A DNA stretch of 64,000 bases from contig CM044306.1 of assembly GCA_024291935.2 (NCBI GenBank), positions 17,493,001-17,557,000 on the forward strand. The letters are read 5' to 3'. Positions within the stretch are counted from its first letter, which is position 1; each line of letters begins with the position of its first letter. The DNA is from Okapia johnstoni (taxonomy: Eukaryota > Chordata > Mammalia > Artiodactyla > Giraffidae). Under the pieces are notes generated by a model. The model saw nothing but the letters and a program-made list of their open reading frames with translations. It ran no database searches and was not told the DNA's origin. This document shows positions 24,101 through 33,249 of this stretch, one piece after another. Made by a program: the position numbers and the translations under genes.

Positions 24101-26945
24101 AGCCCCATGGGAAGAGCCCTGGTCTTGGAGAAAATTACTCCACTGATAAAGGTCTCATTGACTGGGACTTCCCTGGTGGTCCATTGGCCAAGACTCTGTG
24201 CTCCTAAAGCCCCAGGTTCGATCCCTAGTCAGGGAACTGGATCCCACATGCCGGCACTAAGAGTTCTCATGCTGCAACTAAGACCTGGTGTAGCCAGATC
24301 AATATATATATATAAAAGATCTCATTGACTTTGGGCAAGTTACTTAACATCTCTGAGCCCCAGTTTGTGCATCTGCAAAATGGGTAGACAAAAGTTACCC
24401 ACCTTACAGAGTTGTGAGAAGTCCACCTCAGGGGAAACAAGTACACACAAGGCAGGGCAACGAGTCAGTCTCCCAGGGAGGCTGAGGTGAGGTCCAAGGG
24501 AAGGGAGAGAGATCCCCACTGGAGGAGGTGACTGTGACCACTGCCCCACAGATCCACAGAACCCTCCACTCCTGCCCTCCAGACACCCTGTTTGGCTTAT
24601 TCAGACTTGGTCATACACACACGCCAGCCATTCACCCAGCAGAGCAACACCCAAAGAGATTCCCCCACCCTCTGTGTATCCCATCCAGCTAGTTGCACCC
24701 ATCCTGATCTTTCCTCCCTCACAGGCACCACCAGACCTCAGAATCCTGCCCGTGACTTCAGGCAGGACTTCAGGAAGGACTAAGCTGAAGGAGCACCCAC
24801 TTTTCATTCCTCCCTGGCCCCCCAGCTTCCCCTCATCCTTGTCCTCTGATCCCACTGTGGCGACATCCCATGCTAAAATCTGGACATCCCCTAGGATACC
24901 AGTCAGGAGACCCAGCAGCCTGCAACGGAAGTCAGCTCCCAGTCATGGTTCACAGGCAGGGGGGCACCAGGGGAGAAAGTCGGACTGAGGACCAAACTCA
25001 GCAAGGATGACCCCATCCCTGGCCCTGGGACCATCCCTACTGCCCATCGACCACCTGCCAGGGAGCCTGGGCAGCCTCCATCCCCTTACCCTCCCTCCTA
25101 GCCCACCTTCCTCTCCCCCTCCCCTAGGCCTCCCTGCTCAGGACCATTAAACACCCCCTCCCCTGCTCTCTCAGGCACTGCCCTGAGTGATGGTCCATCT
25201 ATTATGCATGCTGCCTTCCTGCTCCATTCCATTTCCCGAGTAGCTCCCCCTGCACCCCCACAGCCCCCTCCACCCCCCCTTAAGGGCTTTTAACCAAGTA
25301 CATTAGGCAGGGCCAGATGCCAGTCTGACAGATGTCCATAATGCTAGCCTCCGTTTCTCTCCTTCCTCCCTCTGCCCAGCTCGATTCACCTCCCACCACT
25401 CCCAGCTGCCAAAACTTCCCAGACCTTGGTGGTACCCTTCCTCTGAGTCTCTTTACTCCTCCTGTTTCTGCCACGCCTCGCCATCCCGCCCTCTCGGCCC
25501 CCGTTGGCCTGGCTAACTTTCAGCTCCGAGCTCCTGGAGAACCGAGGCATGCTGAATGAATATTCCATCTGGGTGATTATTATTCACATGATATTAATTA
25601 ATTATTAATTGCAATTAATCTCCTTCATTTCTAACCTTCCTCAGGGAGGCAGGAGGGGCCTGGCAGCTGAAAGGGACAGGGGGGTGAGTGGAGTTGGCAT
25701 TTGTGAGTGAGCCTGGTGCCTCGAACCTTTTCCCAAGGCCCCACCCACAGTGAGAATGGGGAGGAGAACAGCAGTTCTATCAGTGCACAGGGGGAAACTG
25801 AGGCAGGAGCAAGCACTAAGCTGGTTCCCCCCAAAAGCCCATTGAGAGTGGCTGTGGTAGAAACCCGGGAGCCCTAACCCCTGAATGGGCTTAGCTGCTT
25901 CTTCCTGCCTCTCACTGCCCTCCCCAAGCTCTGTGTGGTGTAGGACTGCTTCTTTGGACAGGAGAAGGGGCTGGTGGAAGGCTGACCAAGGCTGGACTGA
26001 GCCCTGGGCCTTCTGGGTCCTCTGAAAGCAGGGAATCCCCACCCTGATGGGAGGGGGCCTGGAGAGGGGCAGGCAGGTGCTCCCACTAGTGGGTTCCAGC
26101 ACCCTCTGGGTAGCCCATTGCACGGAAGGGGAAGCTGCTGGGGAGGCGCCCAAGCCCAGGCTGCCCCGTGGTTGTCGCTGGGCTCTAAGGCCTGCTGCAG
26201 CCCCCTGGCCTCACCGCCCGCCCCACTCACCGGGCCGCCCGGAGGCTCCTGGCGGACCCTGGTGTCCAACTGCTGCTTTCGGACCTCTCCCCCGGAGCTC
26301 TCCCCCACCAGACGGCTGGGCTCTGTGACCTCCGGGGCTTCCGGGACCCCCAAGTGTGGAGAGACCCTCCAGCGCAGAGCTCCAGCAGGATCCCGGGTCC
26401 CCACACCTGGGGAGAGAAGGCCATGGCTGCAGACGGATGCCCACCGGTGGGGCAAGAGACCAGGGCACGGGGTGGGTATGGCACGCCCCTCCCCCACTCT
26501 GCCGTGGCCCTTGGAGCCCGGTGGGGGGCGGTTCTGGGTGGGAGGACCTGCTGCCCTGCAGAAGGGGAGAGGGGCCAGGAGCTGCTGCACTCCAGCCCGG
26601 CCGTCACGACTGCCCCCCCACCCCATCTCCTCCCAAAGCCGCAGAGACCTGCAGCCTCCACGGCCGGCGACAGGGGGCTGGCCGCGGTGGGGGCCAGAGG
26701 GGACAGGTGGGTGCCTGCCCCCTCCTCCCTCCCCCGCCCCCCGCCCTCCGCGATCTGGACCGGCTGTCACCCCGAGCACTGCAGAAAAGGTGGCTGCAGC
26801 ACAAACTGCCGCAAAACCCGGGGCGGAGGCAGGGAGGGGGGCGCCGGGGCCGGGCCGGGCGGGGGTCACTCACACCCGGCGAGGGGAGCAGTGGCAGCAG
26901 CAGCAGCAGCAGCGCCGCGAACGCCCAGCGCCGCAGCCGCCTCAT
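9136..26945 (-). CDS. ADAM11: ADAM11, catalytically inactive ADAM-family membrane protein (26 coding exons)
   Basis: Joining 26 minus-strand exons gives one frame of 777 residues (human about 769). Exons, 5' to 3': 26945-26876, 26406-26231, 17364-17288, 17092-17026, 16043-15958, 15871-15796, 15377-15311, 15242-15175, 14831-14757, 14670-14599, 14437-14271, 13734-13650, 13528-13438, 13322-13271, 12788-12689, 12596-12525, 12416-12324, 11948-11868, 11372-11322, 11218-11155, 10930-10831, 10629-10510, 10419-10251, 10161-10047, 9959-9869, 9184-9136. Every junction is AG/GT and phase-consistent. Order: signal peptide (1-23), prodomain ending in furin site RRKR (225-228), metalloprotease fold (about 237-437), disintegrin (about 444-540), Cys-rich, EGF-like (about 689-712), transmembrane (about 737-758), 19-residue tail. 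The zinc-binding HExxHxxGxxH is replaced: the three His are Q375, Q379, W385 and Glu is T376, so it cannot be a protease. Known role of the family member: neuronal surface and presynaptic adhesion protein that binds LGI proteins and Kv1 complexes. Confidence 0.97.
9869..9959 (-). CDS. ADAM11: ADAM11 exon 25 (transmembrane segment)
   Basis: Residues 732-761. [19 protein letters not shown] is the single membrane span. The donor GTAAGA follows GGATTTAA. If the donor were not used, the frame would end at once at AAG TAA, giving a tail-less protein. Confidence 0.95.
10047..10161 (-). CDS. ADAM11: ADAM11 exon 24 (EGF-like and juxtamembrane)
   Basis: Residues 694-731. [19 protein letters not shown] completes the EGF-like module, followed by a Pro/Thr-rich juxtamembrane stalk. 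Donor GTGAGG, ends in phase 1. Confidence 0.96.
10251..10419 (-). CDS. ADAM11: ADAM11 exon 23 (Cys-rich to EGF-like)
   Basis: Residues 637-693, containing [20 protein letters not shown] and ending ICSHHG, the start of the EGF-like module. Sequon at N676. Donor GTGGGT. Confidence 0.97.
10510..10629 (-). CDS. ADAM11: ADAM11 exon 22 (Cys-rich domain)
   Basis: Residues 597-636, including [20 protein letters not shown] and [14 protein letters not shown], with a sequon at N608. Donor GTGTGG. Confidence 0.96.
10831..10930 (-). CDS. ADAM11: ADAM11 exon 21 (Cys-rich domain)
   Basis: Residues 564-596 ([20 protein letters not shown]...). Acceptor ctacag, donor GTGAGT, ends in phase 2. Confidence 0.96.
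11155..11218 (-). CDS. ADAM11: ADAM11 exon 20 (Cys-rich domain)
   Basis: Residues 543-563 ([20 protein letters not shown]...). Acceptor cctcag, donor GTGAGT, ends in phase 1. Confidence 0.96.
11322..11372 (-). CDS. ADAM11: ADAM11 exon 19
   Basis: A 51-nt exon for residues 526-542 ([17 protein letters not shown]), the disintegrin to Cys-rich transition. Phase 0 at both ends; donor GTATGA. Confidence 0.95.
11868..11948 (-). CDS. ADAM11: ADAM11 exon 18 (disintegrin loop)
   Basis: Residues 499-525. The disintegrin loop [14 protein letters not shown] carries ECD at 512-514, not RGD. Acceptor tctctag, donor GTCCGC (non-optimal). Confidence 0.96.
12324..12416 (-). CDS. ADAM11: ADAM11 exon 17 (disintegrin domain)
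   Basis: Residues 468-498 ([20 protein letters not shown]...). The dense Cys pattern is typical of the disintegrin domain. Donor GTGAGC. The next intron is very GC-rich. Confidence 0.97.
12525..12596 (-). CDS. ADAM11: ADAM11 exon 16 (start of disintegrin domain)
   Basis: Residues 444-467, containing [15 protein letters not shown], the classic disintegrin-domain opening. Acceptor gtccag, donor GTGCGA. Confidence 0.97.
12689..12788 (-). CDS. ADAM11: ADAM11 exon 15 (end of metalloprotease-like domain)
   Basis: Residues 410-443 ([19 protein letters not shown]...GSCLFNKPL). Acceptor gcccag, donor GTATAA. Confidence 0.96.
13271..13322 (-). CDS. ADAM11: ADAM11 exon 14
   Basis: A small 52-nt exon coding residues 393-409 ([16 protein letters not shown]). 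Acceptor cttgcag, donor GTGAGT. Confidence 0.95.
13438..13528 (-). CDS. ADAM11: ADAM11 exon 13 (degenerate active-site helix)
   Basis: Residues 363-392. The position of HExxHxxGxxH reads [11 protein letters not shown] (375-385). All three zinc-ligand His and the catalytic Glu are missing, as in ADAM11 of other mammals. Donor GTATCA, a weaker site; ends in phase 1. Confidence 0.96.
13650..13734 (-). CDS. ADAM11: ADAM11 exon 12 (metalloprotease-like domain)
   Basis: Residues 334-362 ([19 protein letters not shown]...), the segment just before the active-site helix. Acceptor cttccag, donor GTAAGC. Confidence 0.96.
14271..14437 (-). CDS. ADAM11: ADAM11 exon 11 (metalloprotease-like domain)
   Basis: Residues 279-333, containing [20 protein letters not shown] and ending ATHLF. 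This is the central beta sheet of the reprolysin fold. Donor GTGAGT, ends in phase 2. Confidence 0.97.
14599..14670 (-). CDS. ADAM11: ADAM11 exon 10 (metalloprotease-like domain)
   Basis: Residues 255-278 ([20 protein letters not shown]...). Acceptor cttccag, donor GTGAGC, phase 0 at both ends. Confidence 0.96.
14757..14831 (-). CDS. ADAM11: ADAM11 exon 9 (start of metalloprotease-like domain)
   Basis: Residues 230-254. [14 protein letters not shown] is the typical first beta strand of a reprolysin domain. Acceptor ccccag, donor GTACGT. Confidence 0.97.
15175..15242 (-). CDS. ADAM11: ADAM11 exon 8 (furin cleavage site)
   Basis: Residues 207-229, ending [13 protein letters not shown] (225-228) is a consensus proprotein convertase site separating prodomain from mature protein. 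Acceptor ccccag, donor GTACGG. Confidence 0.96.
15311..15377 (-). CDS. ADAM11: ADAM11 exon 7 (prodomain)
   Basis: Residues 185-206 ([20 protein letters not shown]...). Acceptor attgcag, donor GTAAGG, ends in phase 1. Confidence 0.95.
15796..15871 (-). CDS. ADAM11: ADAM11 exon 6 (prodomain)
   Basis: Residues 159-184 ([14 protein letters not shown]...), with a sequon at N166. Acceptor ctgcag, donor GTGAGC, ends in phase 0. Confidence 0.96.
15958..16043 (-). CDS. ADAM11: ADAM11 exon 5 (prodomain)
   Basis: Residues 131-158, containing [10 protein letters not shown] and AALSTCQGL, the conserved Cys pair region of ADAM prodomains. Donor GTGAGTG, ends in phase 2. Confidence 0.96.
16350..16445. repeat. 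MIR SINE fragment
   Basis: actgggtgccaggcagtgttctaagcgctt is the MIR core. It lies in ADAM11 intron 4. Confidence 0.65.
17026..17092 (-). CDS. ADAM11: ADAM11 exon 4 (prodomain)
   Basis: Residues 108-130 ([16 protein letters not shown]...). Acceptor tgttccag, donor GTGAGTG, ends in phase 0. Confidence 0.95.
17288..17364 (-). CDS. ADAM11: ADAM11 exon 3 (prodomain)
   Basis: Residues 83-107 ([18 protein letters not shown]...), with an N-glycosylation sequon at N99. Acceptor tctcccag, donor GTGAGTG, ends in phase 2. Confidence 0.95.
18595..19035. repeat. MIR SINE split by a Bov-tA insertion
   Basis: The left part (tatgtgccaggcactgttct) and right part (ggggaaactgaggcacagagagg) of one MIR flank a Bov-tA at 18646-18862. 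Lies in ADAM11 intron 2. Confidence 0.75.
18646..18862 (-). mobile_element. Bov-tA SINE inside MIR
   Basis: Antisense Bov-tA (gtgctcagttgttaagtc...cacctgggaagccc). The flanking actttac/actttaa suggests a short imperfect TSD. Confidence 0.9.
20953..21200 (-). mobile_element. Bov-tA SINE plus partial tandem copy
   Basis: Antisense Bov-tA from 20959 to 21156, then a second partial unit starting aagaatactggagtgggtag, which ends at about 21200. Confidence 0.87.
21483..21688 (-). mobile_element. Bov-tA SINE
   Basis: gttgtgcttagtcgctcagtc...gattctttaccgtctgagcc. Flanked by ctcacaaagg/ctcacaaggg, a near-perfect TSD. Confidence 0.9.
24164..24319 (+). mobile_element. CHR-2 type SINE
   Basis: gggacttccctggtggtcc head, (TA)n tail, perfect TSD tctcattgact at 24153-24163 and 24320-24330. 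In ADAM11 intron 2. Confidence 0.9.
25545..25625. promoter_or_regulatory. AT-rich motif cluster in ADAM11 intron 2 (candidate enhancer)
   Basis: Within a GC-rich intron there is an abrupt run of TTAATTAAT, ATTAATT and GCAATTAAT motifs plus TGAATATTC and GGTGATTATTATT. These are homeodomain/POU-like core sites. It is not a recognisable transposon or a simple repeat. The function is inference only. Confidence 0.35.
26231..26406 (-). CDS. ADAM11: ADAM11 exon 2 (N-terminal prodomain)
   Basis: Codes residues 24-82, including the stretches EVTEPSRLV and [13 protein letters not shown] that match ADAM11 of other mammals. Acceptor ccccag, donor GTGAGT. It is followed by the largest intron (8.9 kb). 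Confidence 0.95.
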
Positions 26946-27330
26946 GGCTCGCTCATAATCCTCAGGGTCCGGGGGCTGCGGCGGCGCGCGGCGCGGGCGG
27001 GCGGGAGGAGCTGAGGGCGGGGAGGCGCGGGCTGCGGGCGGCGCGGGCGGGGACGCCGGGCGGGGGGCGCGGGCCGGCAGGGAGGCGGGCGGGTAGGGCG
27101 CCCGGCTCAGCGCGCTCCGGCCGCGGCCATCCCGGCGGGGCGGCGGGCCGGGTTAAGAGCCGAGCGGCGAGCACGTGAGCCGAGGGCCCGCCCCCGCCCC
27201 CCGCGGGCCCCCCCAGCCGGGCAGGGCCGGGGCCGCGGCGCGAGGACAAAAGAGGCGCCGCGCCCGCCCGGGACTGGCCTTCCCGCCCCTCGGCCCCCTA
27301 GACAGGTGCAGGGCGGGGCGCGCCGGTGTC
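26380..27330 (-). promoter_or_regulatory. ADAM11: CpG-island promoter of ADAM11
   Basis: Sequence around exon 1 is extremely GC-rich with dense CG dinucleotides, several GGGCGGG/CCCGCCC boxes and no TATA box. This is the pattern of a CpG-island promoter, here for transcription to the left. The TSS is likely within about 200 bp upstream of the ATG at 26945. Confidence 0.8.
26876..26945 (-). CDS. ADAM11: ADAM11 exon 1 (signal peptide)
   Basis: The start ATG at 26945-26943 opens residues 1-23: basic RRLRR, then a Leu-rich hydrophobic core of six consecutive CTG codons, as in a cleavable signal peptide. It ends in phase 1 before donor GTGTGAGT. It lies inside a CpG island. Confidence 0.95.
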
Positions 27331-29786
27331 CACCTCGTGGTCCTCTCCTCAGCCGCCCTTGCTTAGGGAGCTGCGAGGACCCGTCGGTTCGTAGGGGGTG
27401 GGAGGCGAGGGTACAGAGGGACCCCCCGGACTCTGAGAGAGGGGGTAAGGTGAGGTAAGACATGAGCTCTGCTGGTGAGGCCTCGCCTTGACTTTGTGCC
27501 CCAGGCCAGAGCATCCTTGCACCCACAGTGGGCAACCACAGGTCACTGAGGGAGGAGCAGGAGTGGACACAGGGAGCCCCTTGCTGGGTCCTCTGCTTCC
27601 CTGGGGACCCAGGGCCTCTGTCAGGGAGGGTGCTGCCTTTAGCTTGTGACAGCACCCCCCCCCCCCCCAGCTCTATTTTAGGCCCAGGAAAAGTGAGAAG
27701 GCGATTTCCCAGGAGGCTCTGACATCAATGCTGGGAACAGGGCGACTCCCCTTCCCCCCCATCCAACCACCTACCATTCCAGACCCAGATGCTCAGCAAG
27801 CCTGGGTTGATTGTTCCTTCATCCTGGAGACATCTTGGAAACCTCCTCCAGGATGTAGGGGCTCTGGGGAGTTAGGACCTACTGTGTGATATTCCCTGGA
27901 AACCTACAATTACCCAGGACGGGGAGACCATGCTTCTCACTTTACAAGTAGGGAAACTAAGGCTCCAAGAGGCTACGAGAGTTTCCCAAACAGCTGGGCA
28001 GTGAGAGGCATATCCCATTCTCTAAGGTCCCCCTCCTCCCCGTATCCTCACCTCTGCCTTCTCTCTGGGACTTAGAAGGGACTGGCCCATCTACTCCATC
28101 TAGCCCACCCTTCACCCCCCTCACCGGCCTGTCGTATCCTACCTTCGCCATGCTACAGGGCCTCCAGGAGAGATGGGGTTTGTCATTTCACACTGGAGGG
28201 CCTTGGGCCTGTGGGAGTCTGGATCCCCTCCCCCAACATGCCCAAGATCACACAGAGACCCCAGTCTGTGGCCCTGACCTCCTAGGCTGAGGCACATTCT
28301 TAACTCTGTGGCCCGGGGCTGTGGTTCCTGGGGCTGCTTGTTGGGGAGAACTTGCTGACCCTGAGTGATGCATCTCTGGTAGCTTTCTGGACCATCTCCA
28401 GTGGTGCTCAAGTGTACGGCCCGTTGATCTCCAGTAGCCCCTTATCTCCCCGGGTTCCCAGCTCTGAACAAGCCCAGCTGGACTTCTTGACCTTCCCTTG
28501 ACCATATCCCACTCCCTGCCCTGAGGCCCCTCCCTGAATCTTGTCCTCAGGGTTAGCTCTGCTGCCAGCTGCACGCCTCACCCAAGCAGACGGCTTTTTT
28601 CAGATCCCTCACCCAACTTCCCTGCTGAGATCGGGGGCTGTAGGTGGCCTTTCCTCAGACTGGGAGAGGAGAGGTGGGGTGGGGATTGTCGCTGAGGATG
28701 GGTTCTCTACTTAGCCTGGGGGCCCTGAGGGCAGGGCCTGTGCATCCCCCTCAAAGAGAGGTTTGTTTTCCTGAGGGAGATCCGCCCCCCCCCCACCAAC
28801 CTTACAGCTGTGGCAGCTCCTTTCGACCCTCTGCCCATCGCTTCTCCCCCGCTCAGAAGAAGCCAGAGGTTGGTGGCCACTGTCGTCTTGACACCACCCT
28901 TGGGCCACCCTCTGGGGGAGCTGTTAGGCTCTGTTCCCCCCCAAAGCCCTCCCTCAGGAGCCCCCGACCGTCAGGAGCCTGGGGCCTCCTTCCCCTGTGC
29001 AGTTATTCCTGCCCTTCAGCCAATTTTTTCCTTCAAATTTTCCTGCACAGAGGCCAAGGTGGGCTGATGCAGGGTGAAGACAGAGTCCCACCCAGCAGCA
29101 GCTGCAGGTAAGGGAGGGGAGTCTGCTGCCCAGACCCTGGGATGGCTCGGTGGGCAGCGATCCTGCTGACAGAGGCCCCCCAGGCCCCCACCTAGGCTGA
29201 GAGGCCTGCAGCAGAGGCCGTGCCAGGCAAGGACGCAGGATGCGAGGTGGGAAGGGGCTCCAGGAAACCCACAGGGGTCCCAATCCTGGTTAACAGCTTT
29301 GTGACCTTGAGCAAGTCCTCCAATCTCTCTGAGCCTCAGTTTCTTCTTCTGGGAAATGGGGCTTCAAAAGTGTCCCCCCAACAGTGCTGCAGAGGGATAA
29401 ATGTGTGGACAAGCCTCTGGAGCTCAGAACAGCGCCTGGTGACAGAAGGGTTCACTCCCCCTAAGCTCGCACTGTTCATGTCGCCCTTGCAGTGCCAAGG
29501 AAGAAACTAGCTCCTGGCTGTTGTCCAAGACCCAAGGGACTCCTTTATGGCTTAGGGGTCTCAGTGTCCCCTCTACCCAGCACGCGGGGAGATTGATGAC
29601 GTGATACTGAGGGATGGGGAGTAGGGAAATGCCCACAGCACTAGAACAAGGAGTTCCTTCTGCCACCTCCCACATCTTGTCCAGCACTGTCCTTTTCAAC
29701 CAGGAAAGGATCGCTATTGTCATTCGAGTATCTCTTGGAGGGAAGCCTCAGTCTCCTCCCTCCTGGCTGTCTGGGTGGCCACCTCC
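27331..29786. other. Spacer between DBF4B and ADAM11, proximal part
   Basis: Upstream flank of the ADAM11 promoter. Fragments resembling MIR (for example 27890-27990 and 29285-29410) but no coding exon recognised. Confidence 0.45.
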
Positions 29787-30114
29787 TTTTTATTTGCTTA
29801 TTTATTTATTTAGGCTGCACTATATCTTAGGTTGCTGCGTGGGCTTTCTCTAGTTGCAGCGAGCGGGGCTACTCTCTAGTTGTGGTGGGCAGTCTTTTTG
29901 TTGCGGTGGCTTCTCCTGTTGCAGCACAGACTATAGGGCACACCGGTTTCAGTCGCTGTGACACGTGTGTTCAGTGGTTGCAGCTCCCGGGCGACAGAGC
30001 ACGTGCTCAACAGTTGTGGCCCACAGGCTTAGTTGCTCCGAGGAATGTGGGATCTTCCCATGTCTCCTGTACTGGCAGGTGGAGTCTTTACCACTGAGCC
30101 ATAAGGGGAAGACC
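29787..30114 (-). mobile_element. CHR-1 type SINE
   Basis: (TTTA)n, then ggctgcactatatcttaggttg...gtgggatcttcccatgtctcc...ataaggggaagacc. Antisense CHR-1 in the DBF4B-ADAM11 spacer. Confidence 0.85.
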
Positions 30115-32179
30115 AAGATTTCATTCTGACTCCCTCGTAAGGTGGCAATGACTCTTACTTCCATTCTTTAGATTTAGAAAGCTGACTTTCAGGAGTTTGC
30201 CCAGGGTCACAAAGTGGCAGGATCTGGATTTGAACTCAGGCTTGCGTGACTTGAGGTCTACAGGATTCACGGAGAATATGGAGGCTGTGCCTTGAGCATT
30301 CTGGGTGTTGTCCAGGGTCAGGTCAGGGCCTAAGAGAGAGCACACGGGGGCTGGATGGCCCAGGGTGGTCTGGCAGGAGGTGGTGGAGAGGACAGGGAGG
30401 CAGGGTGGGTTAAGGGGAGGAGGGTCAACAGGGAGAGAGAACAGGAGGGCCTGGGGCTTCTAGAGAAAGTGGGAGAGATATATGAGTGGGCAGGCAGGGG
30501 AGTGGTTCTCACACCGGGACTGAGTTCTAGGTGAGTCCCTCTGTGGCAAGTAGGACAGGAGGCATACAAGGGATTCACAGGAGGTGGTGATTTATTGTTG
30601 GAGAAAGGACCCTTGAAATCATTTCACATGAGCCTCTCACTTAAAGATGAGGAAATTGAGACCCAGGGTAGTAAAGGAACTTGTGTTGAGTGTGGCTAAA
30701 TCTCCTGCCTTCTCACCCAGCCCGGGTGAAGACTGGAACTTAGAAGGGAGTCTGGGGTGGAGCTACCAATTCACTGAAAGAGCCAGTGCTGGGAGGTGAG
30801 AATAAGGGCCCAGACTCACATCTGGAGAGGCAGTGAGGGCTGGGGGGCAGGGGGCTGGGGCTGCCGAGGGAACCAATGCCCGTGGTAGAGAAGGCAGAGG
30901 CTGGAGGAGGGTGGGGAACCTGAGGTCAGCGGGAGCAGGGGAGCCAGGTTCCAACAAGGTGGAAAAAAAGAAAAGGATGCCAATTTTGGCCATTATCAGG
31001 TTCTCTGGTGACCTTGGAAGGGACGATCCCGGTGGAGTGCTTCGGGTAGAGCCACCGCGGAGGTTTGGACGGGGCAGGAAGTTCGGGCACGGAGGCAGTG
31101 GCTGTAGACCGCAGGATGTAGCCAGAGAACAGAAGGGAGCTCTCTTTAAGCTGCTGAATCAATGTAAGTGTTCTCCAGACTGGAGTTTTCGGGCAGAGGG
31201 AAGGAGAGGTGATGAGCTGGAGGAGGACACTGCCAGTGGGCCGGAGAGCAGACGGAGGCACACTGCTTCCTCTGCGAGTCAGACTGAAGGGGGACGCAGG
31301 GCGGGCTGAGGCTGCCCTGCTGAGTCTGAGTCAAGGTCATCTGCTGAGACGAAGGGGGGGGGGTGGGGGGGAAGGAGGTGTGAACAGTCCTCGTGTGGAG
31401 GAGCCACCGAGGGGCTTATGTCAAGCAGCGCCTCGCTGTCCTGGCTCTGGGCTCGGGTGGCCTGGGTTCCTCTCTCAACTGACATCCTAGAAGCCAGAAC
31501 AGAGACCTGGAGGCAGGGAGATGTGACGTTGGGGCTTGACCTGGCAGCAATGTGATGTCCAGAGCGCACATCAAGTTGTTGAAATGGGAGGGGAAGGCCA
31601 TATAGTTGGATGCGGGGTCCTGGGCAGATGGTGATAAGGGCGTCAGGACCTGGTACGTCGGTCTTTGAGTGAATAGCATGTGAGGCTCTCAGAGGTCTGA
31701 GAAAGGGGCAGGGGAGCTCCCTACTCAAGTGGCAGTGTTGCGGGAAAGGCAGTGGGGGACGAGGCATGCCTCTGAATTGCAGAAGAAGAGATGCACCCAT
31801 GGAGCCAGGAAAGAAGCTACTGTCTGGGCTCCGGGCGGAGAGGAGGACCTGGAGCCCTGGTTCATTAGAGCAAAGGCGTTTTCCTTGGGAGTGGGCAGCA
31901 AGTGTGCCCCCTTCAGGCAACTACGATGTGGGCAGCGGGCCGAGTGAGTGACTTGAGCAGACTGGACAGGCATACCCCTACCTGCCCTGAGCCCTCTGGA
32001 GCTAGGCCCATGGAGGGTGGTGGCACTCACACTCGCTCTCCCACTTGCAGGTGGCACCAGCTTGCTACCCCGTTGTTCTGTCTGTATCTGCTGGGCTGTC
32101 AGCCTGCATGGGTCCCTGGAGGGCACATCAAGGCCCGGAAGGGCAGATCAAGACACATCACACGCCAGCCCCATCTCTT
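30115..32179. other. Spacer between DBF4B and ADAM11, distal part
   Basis: No exon recognised. A possible MIR fragment lies at 30130-30260. The remainder appears single copy. Confidence 0.45.
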
Positions 32180-33249
32180 TGCTATTTGTTATTAATAAAT
32201 TTATTTTACATCTCCTGAACCAAGATTAATTGTGAAATTTAACGGGATGGCATGAAAAGGCCAAACCTGATTTCTGTGAGCATTGTACACATAGCCGTTC
32301 TATTTCCAAACTAACAACTCAGGTCCTCACCTGCATCTAGCCTCCCCCACCACTTTCTTCCTCCGAAATGAGATACAGAATAGCACCAGGCTTCTGGTAG
32401 CTTCAACATTTAAAGAGACAAACCTAGAGGCAGAGAAGGATGAGAAGAACCACAGTACAAGATGCAATAATAAAAAAAAAAAAAGTGGCCAAAGAATCGA
32501 TAGCAAACTCATCTGTCTCCAGATTAATGGCTCAGCTGAAAGAAATGGGGGGAGGTCCTGGGGGAAGGAGGGGGATGCAGAAGTTGGCAGGTGAGCCACT
32601 GACCCTGGAACAGAACTCTGGGTGGGCAGCAGGAGCTGAGGCGGCAGGGAAGAGCTGAGAGGGATCCCCAGAGGGGGCTCAGGCCACGTCCTGGGCTCAG
32701 GGGAGGGGTCAGTGCTGGGCCCTCAGTTAAGTGTGGCAGGGAGGGAGCTTTGGAAATGGCGCAGCCGAGCCCCTCCTCTGCTTCATATGTTCCTGAGGAT
32801 CTGTGCGCACCAGCGTGGGGGGCTGGGGGAGGGGACAACACGCAGGCATTTCGGAAAGCAGGAGAGCCACACGCTTGTGGGAAAGGAGGCTGAGGTGGGG
32901 GTGGGGGTGGGGAACACTGACAACTAACCCTCTTGGCTGATCAAGTGCCTGCAGAGGGACAGGAAGCCAGGCCAGGGCTCCTGCTGCTCTGGCTTCTCTG
33001 TGGGCCCTCCCTATGCCAACCTTGCCCCTGCCTCCTGGCCTAAGCAGCTGGCCGTGGCTGCACAATCCGTGGCTGGAGGTCGGGGAGAGGGCAGCCCCCA
33101 GCCCTGAAGACCTGGTGGCTGGGAGGACTGGCTCTGTCTAGTGCACAGAGCTCGGCCACAACCATGGCTTCTCACGTAGATGTCCAGGGCCAGACTCCGG
33201 GTCGGCTCCTCCTTGTGCGTCCGGTCGGCCTGGGCTGGGTGTGCAGCCC
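32180..33249 (-). other. DBF4B: DBF4B 3' UTR with AATAAA signal
   Basis: About 1.07 kb from the stop codon to an AATAAA on the minus strand at 32205-32200. The site is in a small AT-rich palindromic patch, so the hexamer is present on both strands. The end point is inferred. Confidence 0.55.

Noticed and set aside
25874..26869. 331-codon minus-strand open frame
   Set aside because: Only the 26231-26406 part is real (ADAM11 exon 2). The rest is intron read-through across valid splice sites.
26118..27014. Long plus-strand open frame (298 codons) over the ADAM11 promoter
   Set aside because: It is antisense to exons 1-2 in a CpG island; stops are rare because of GC content, and there is no recognised homology.
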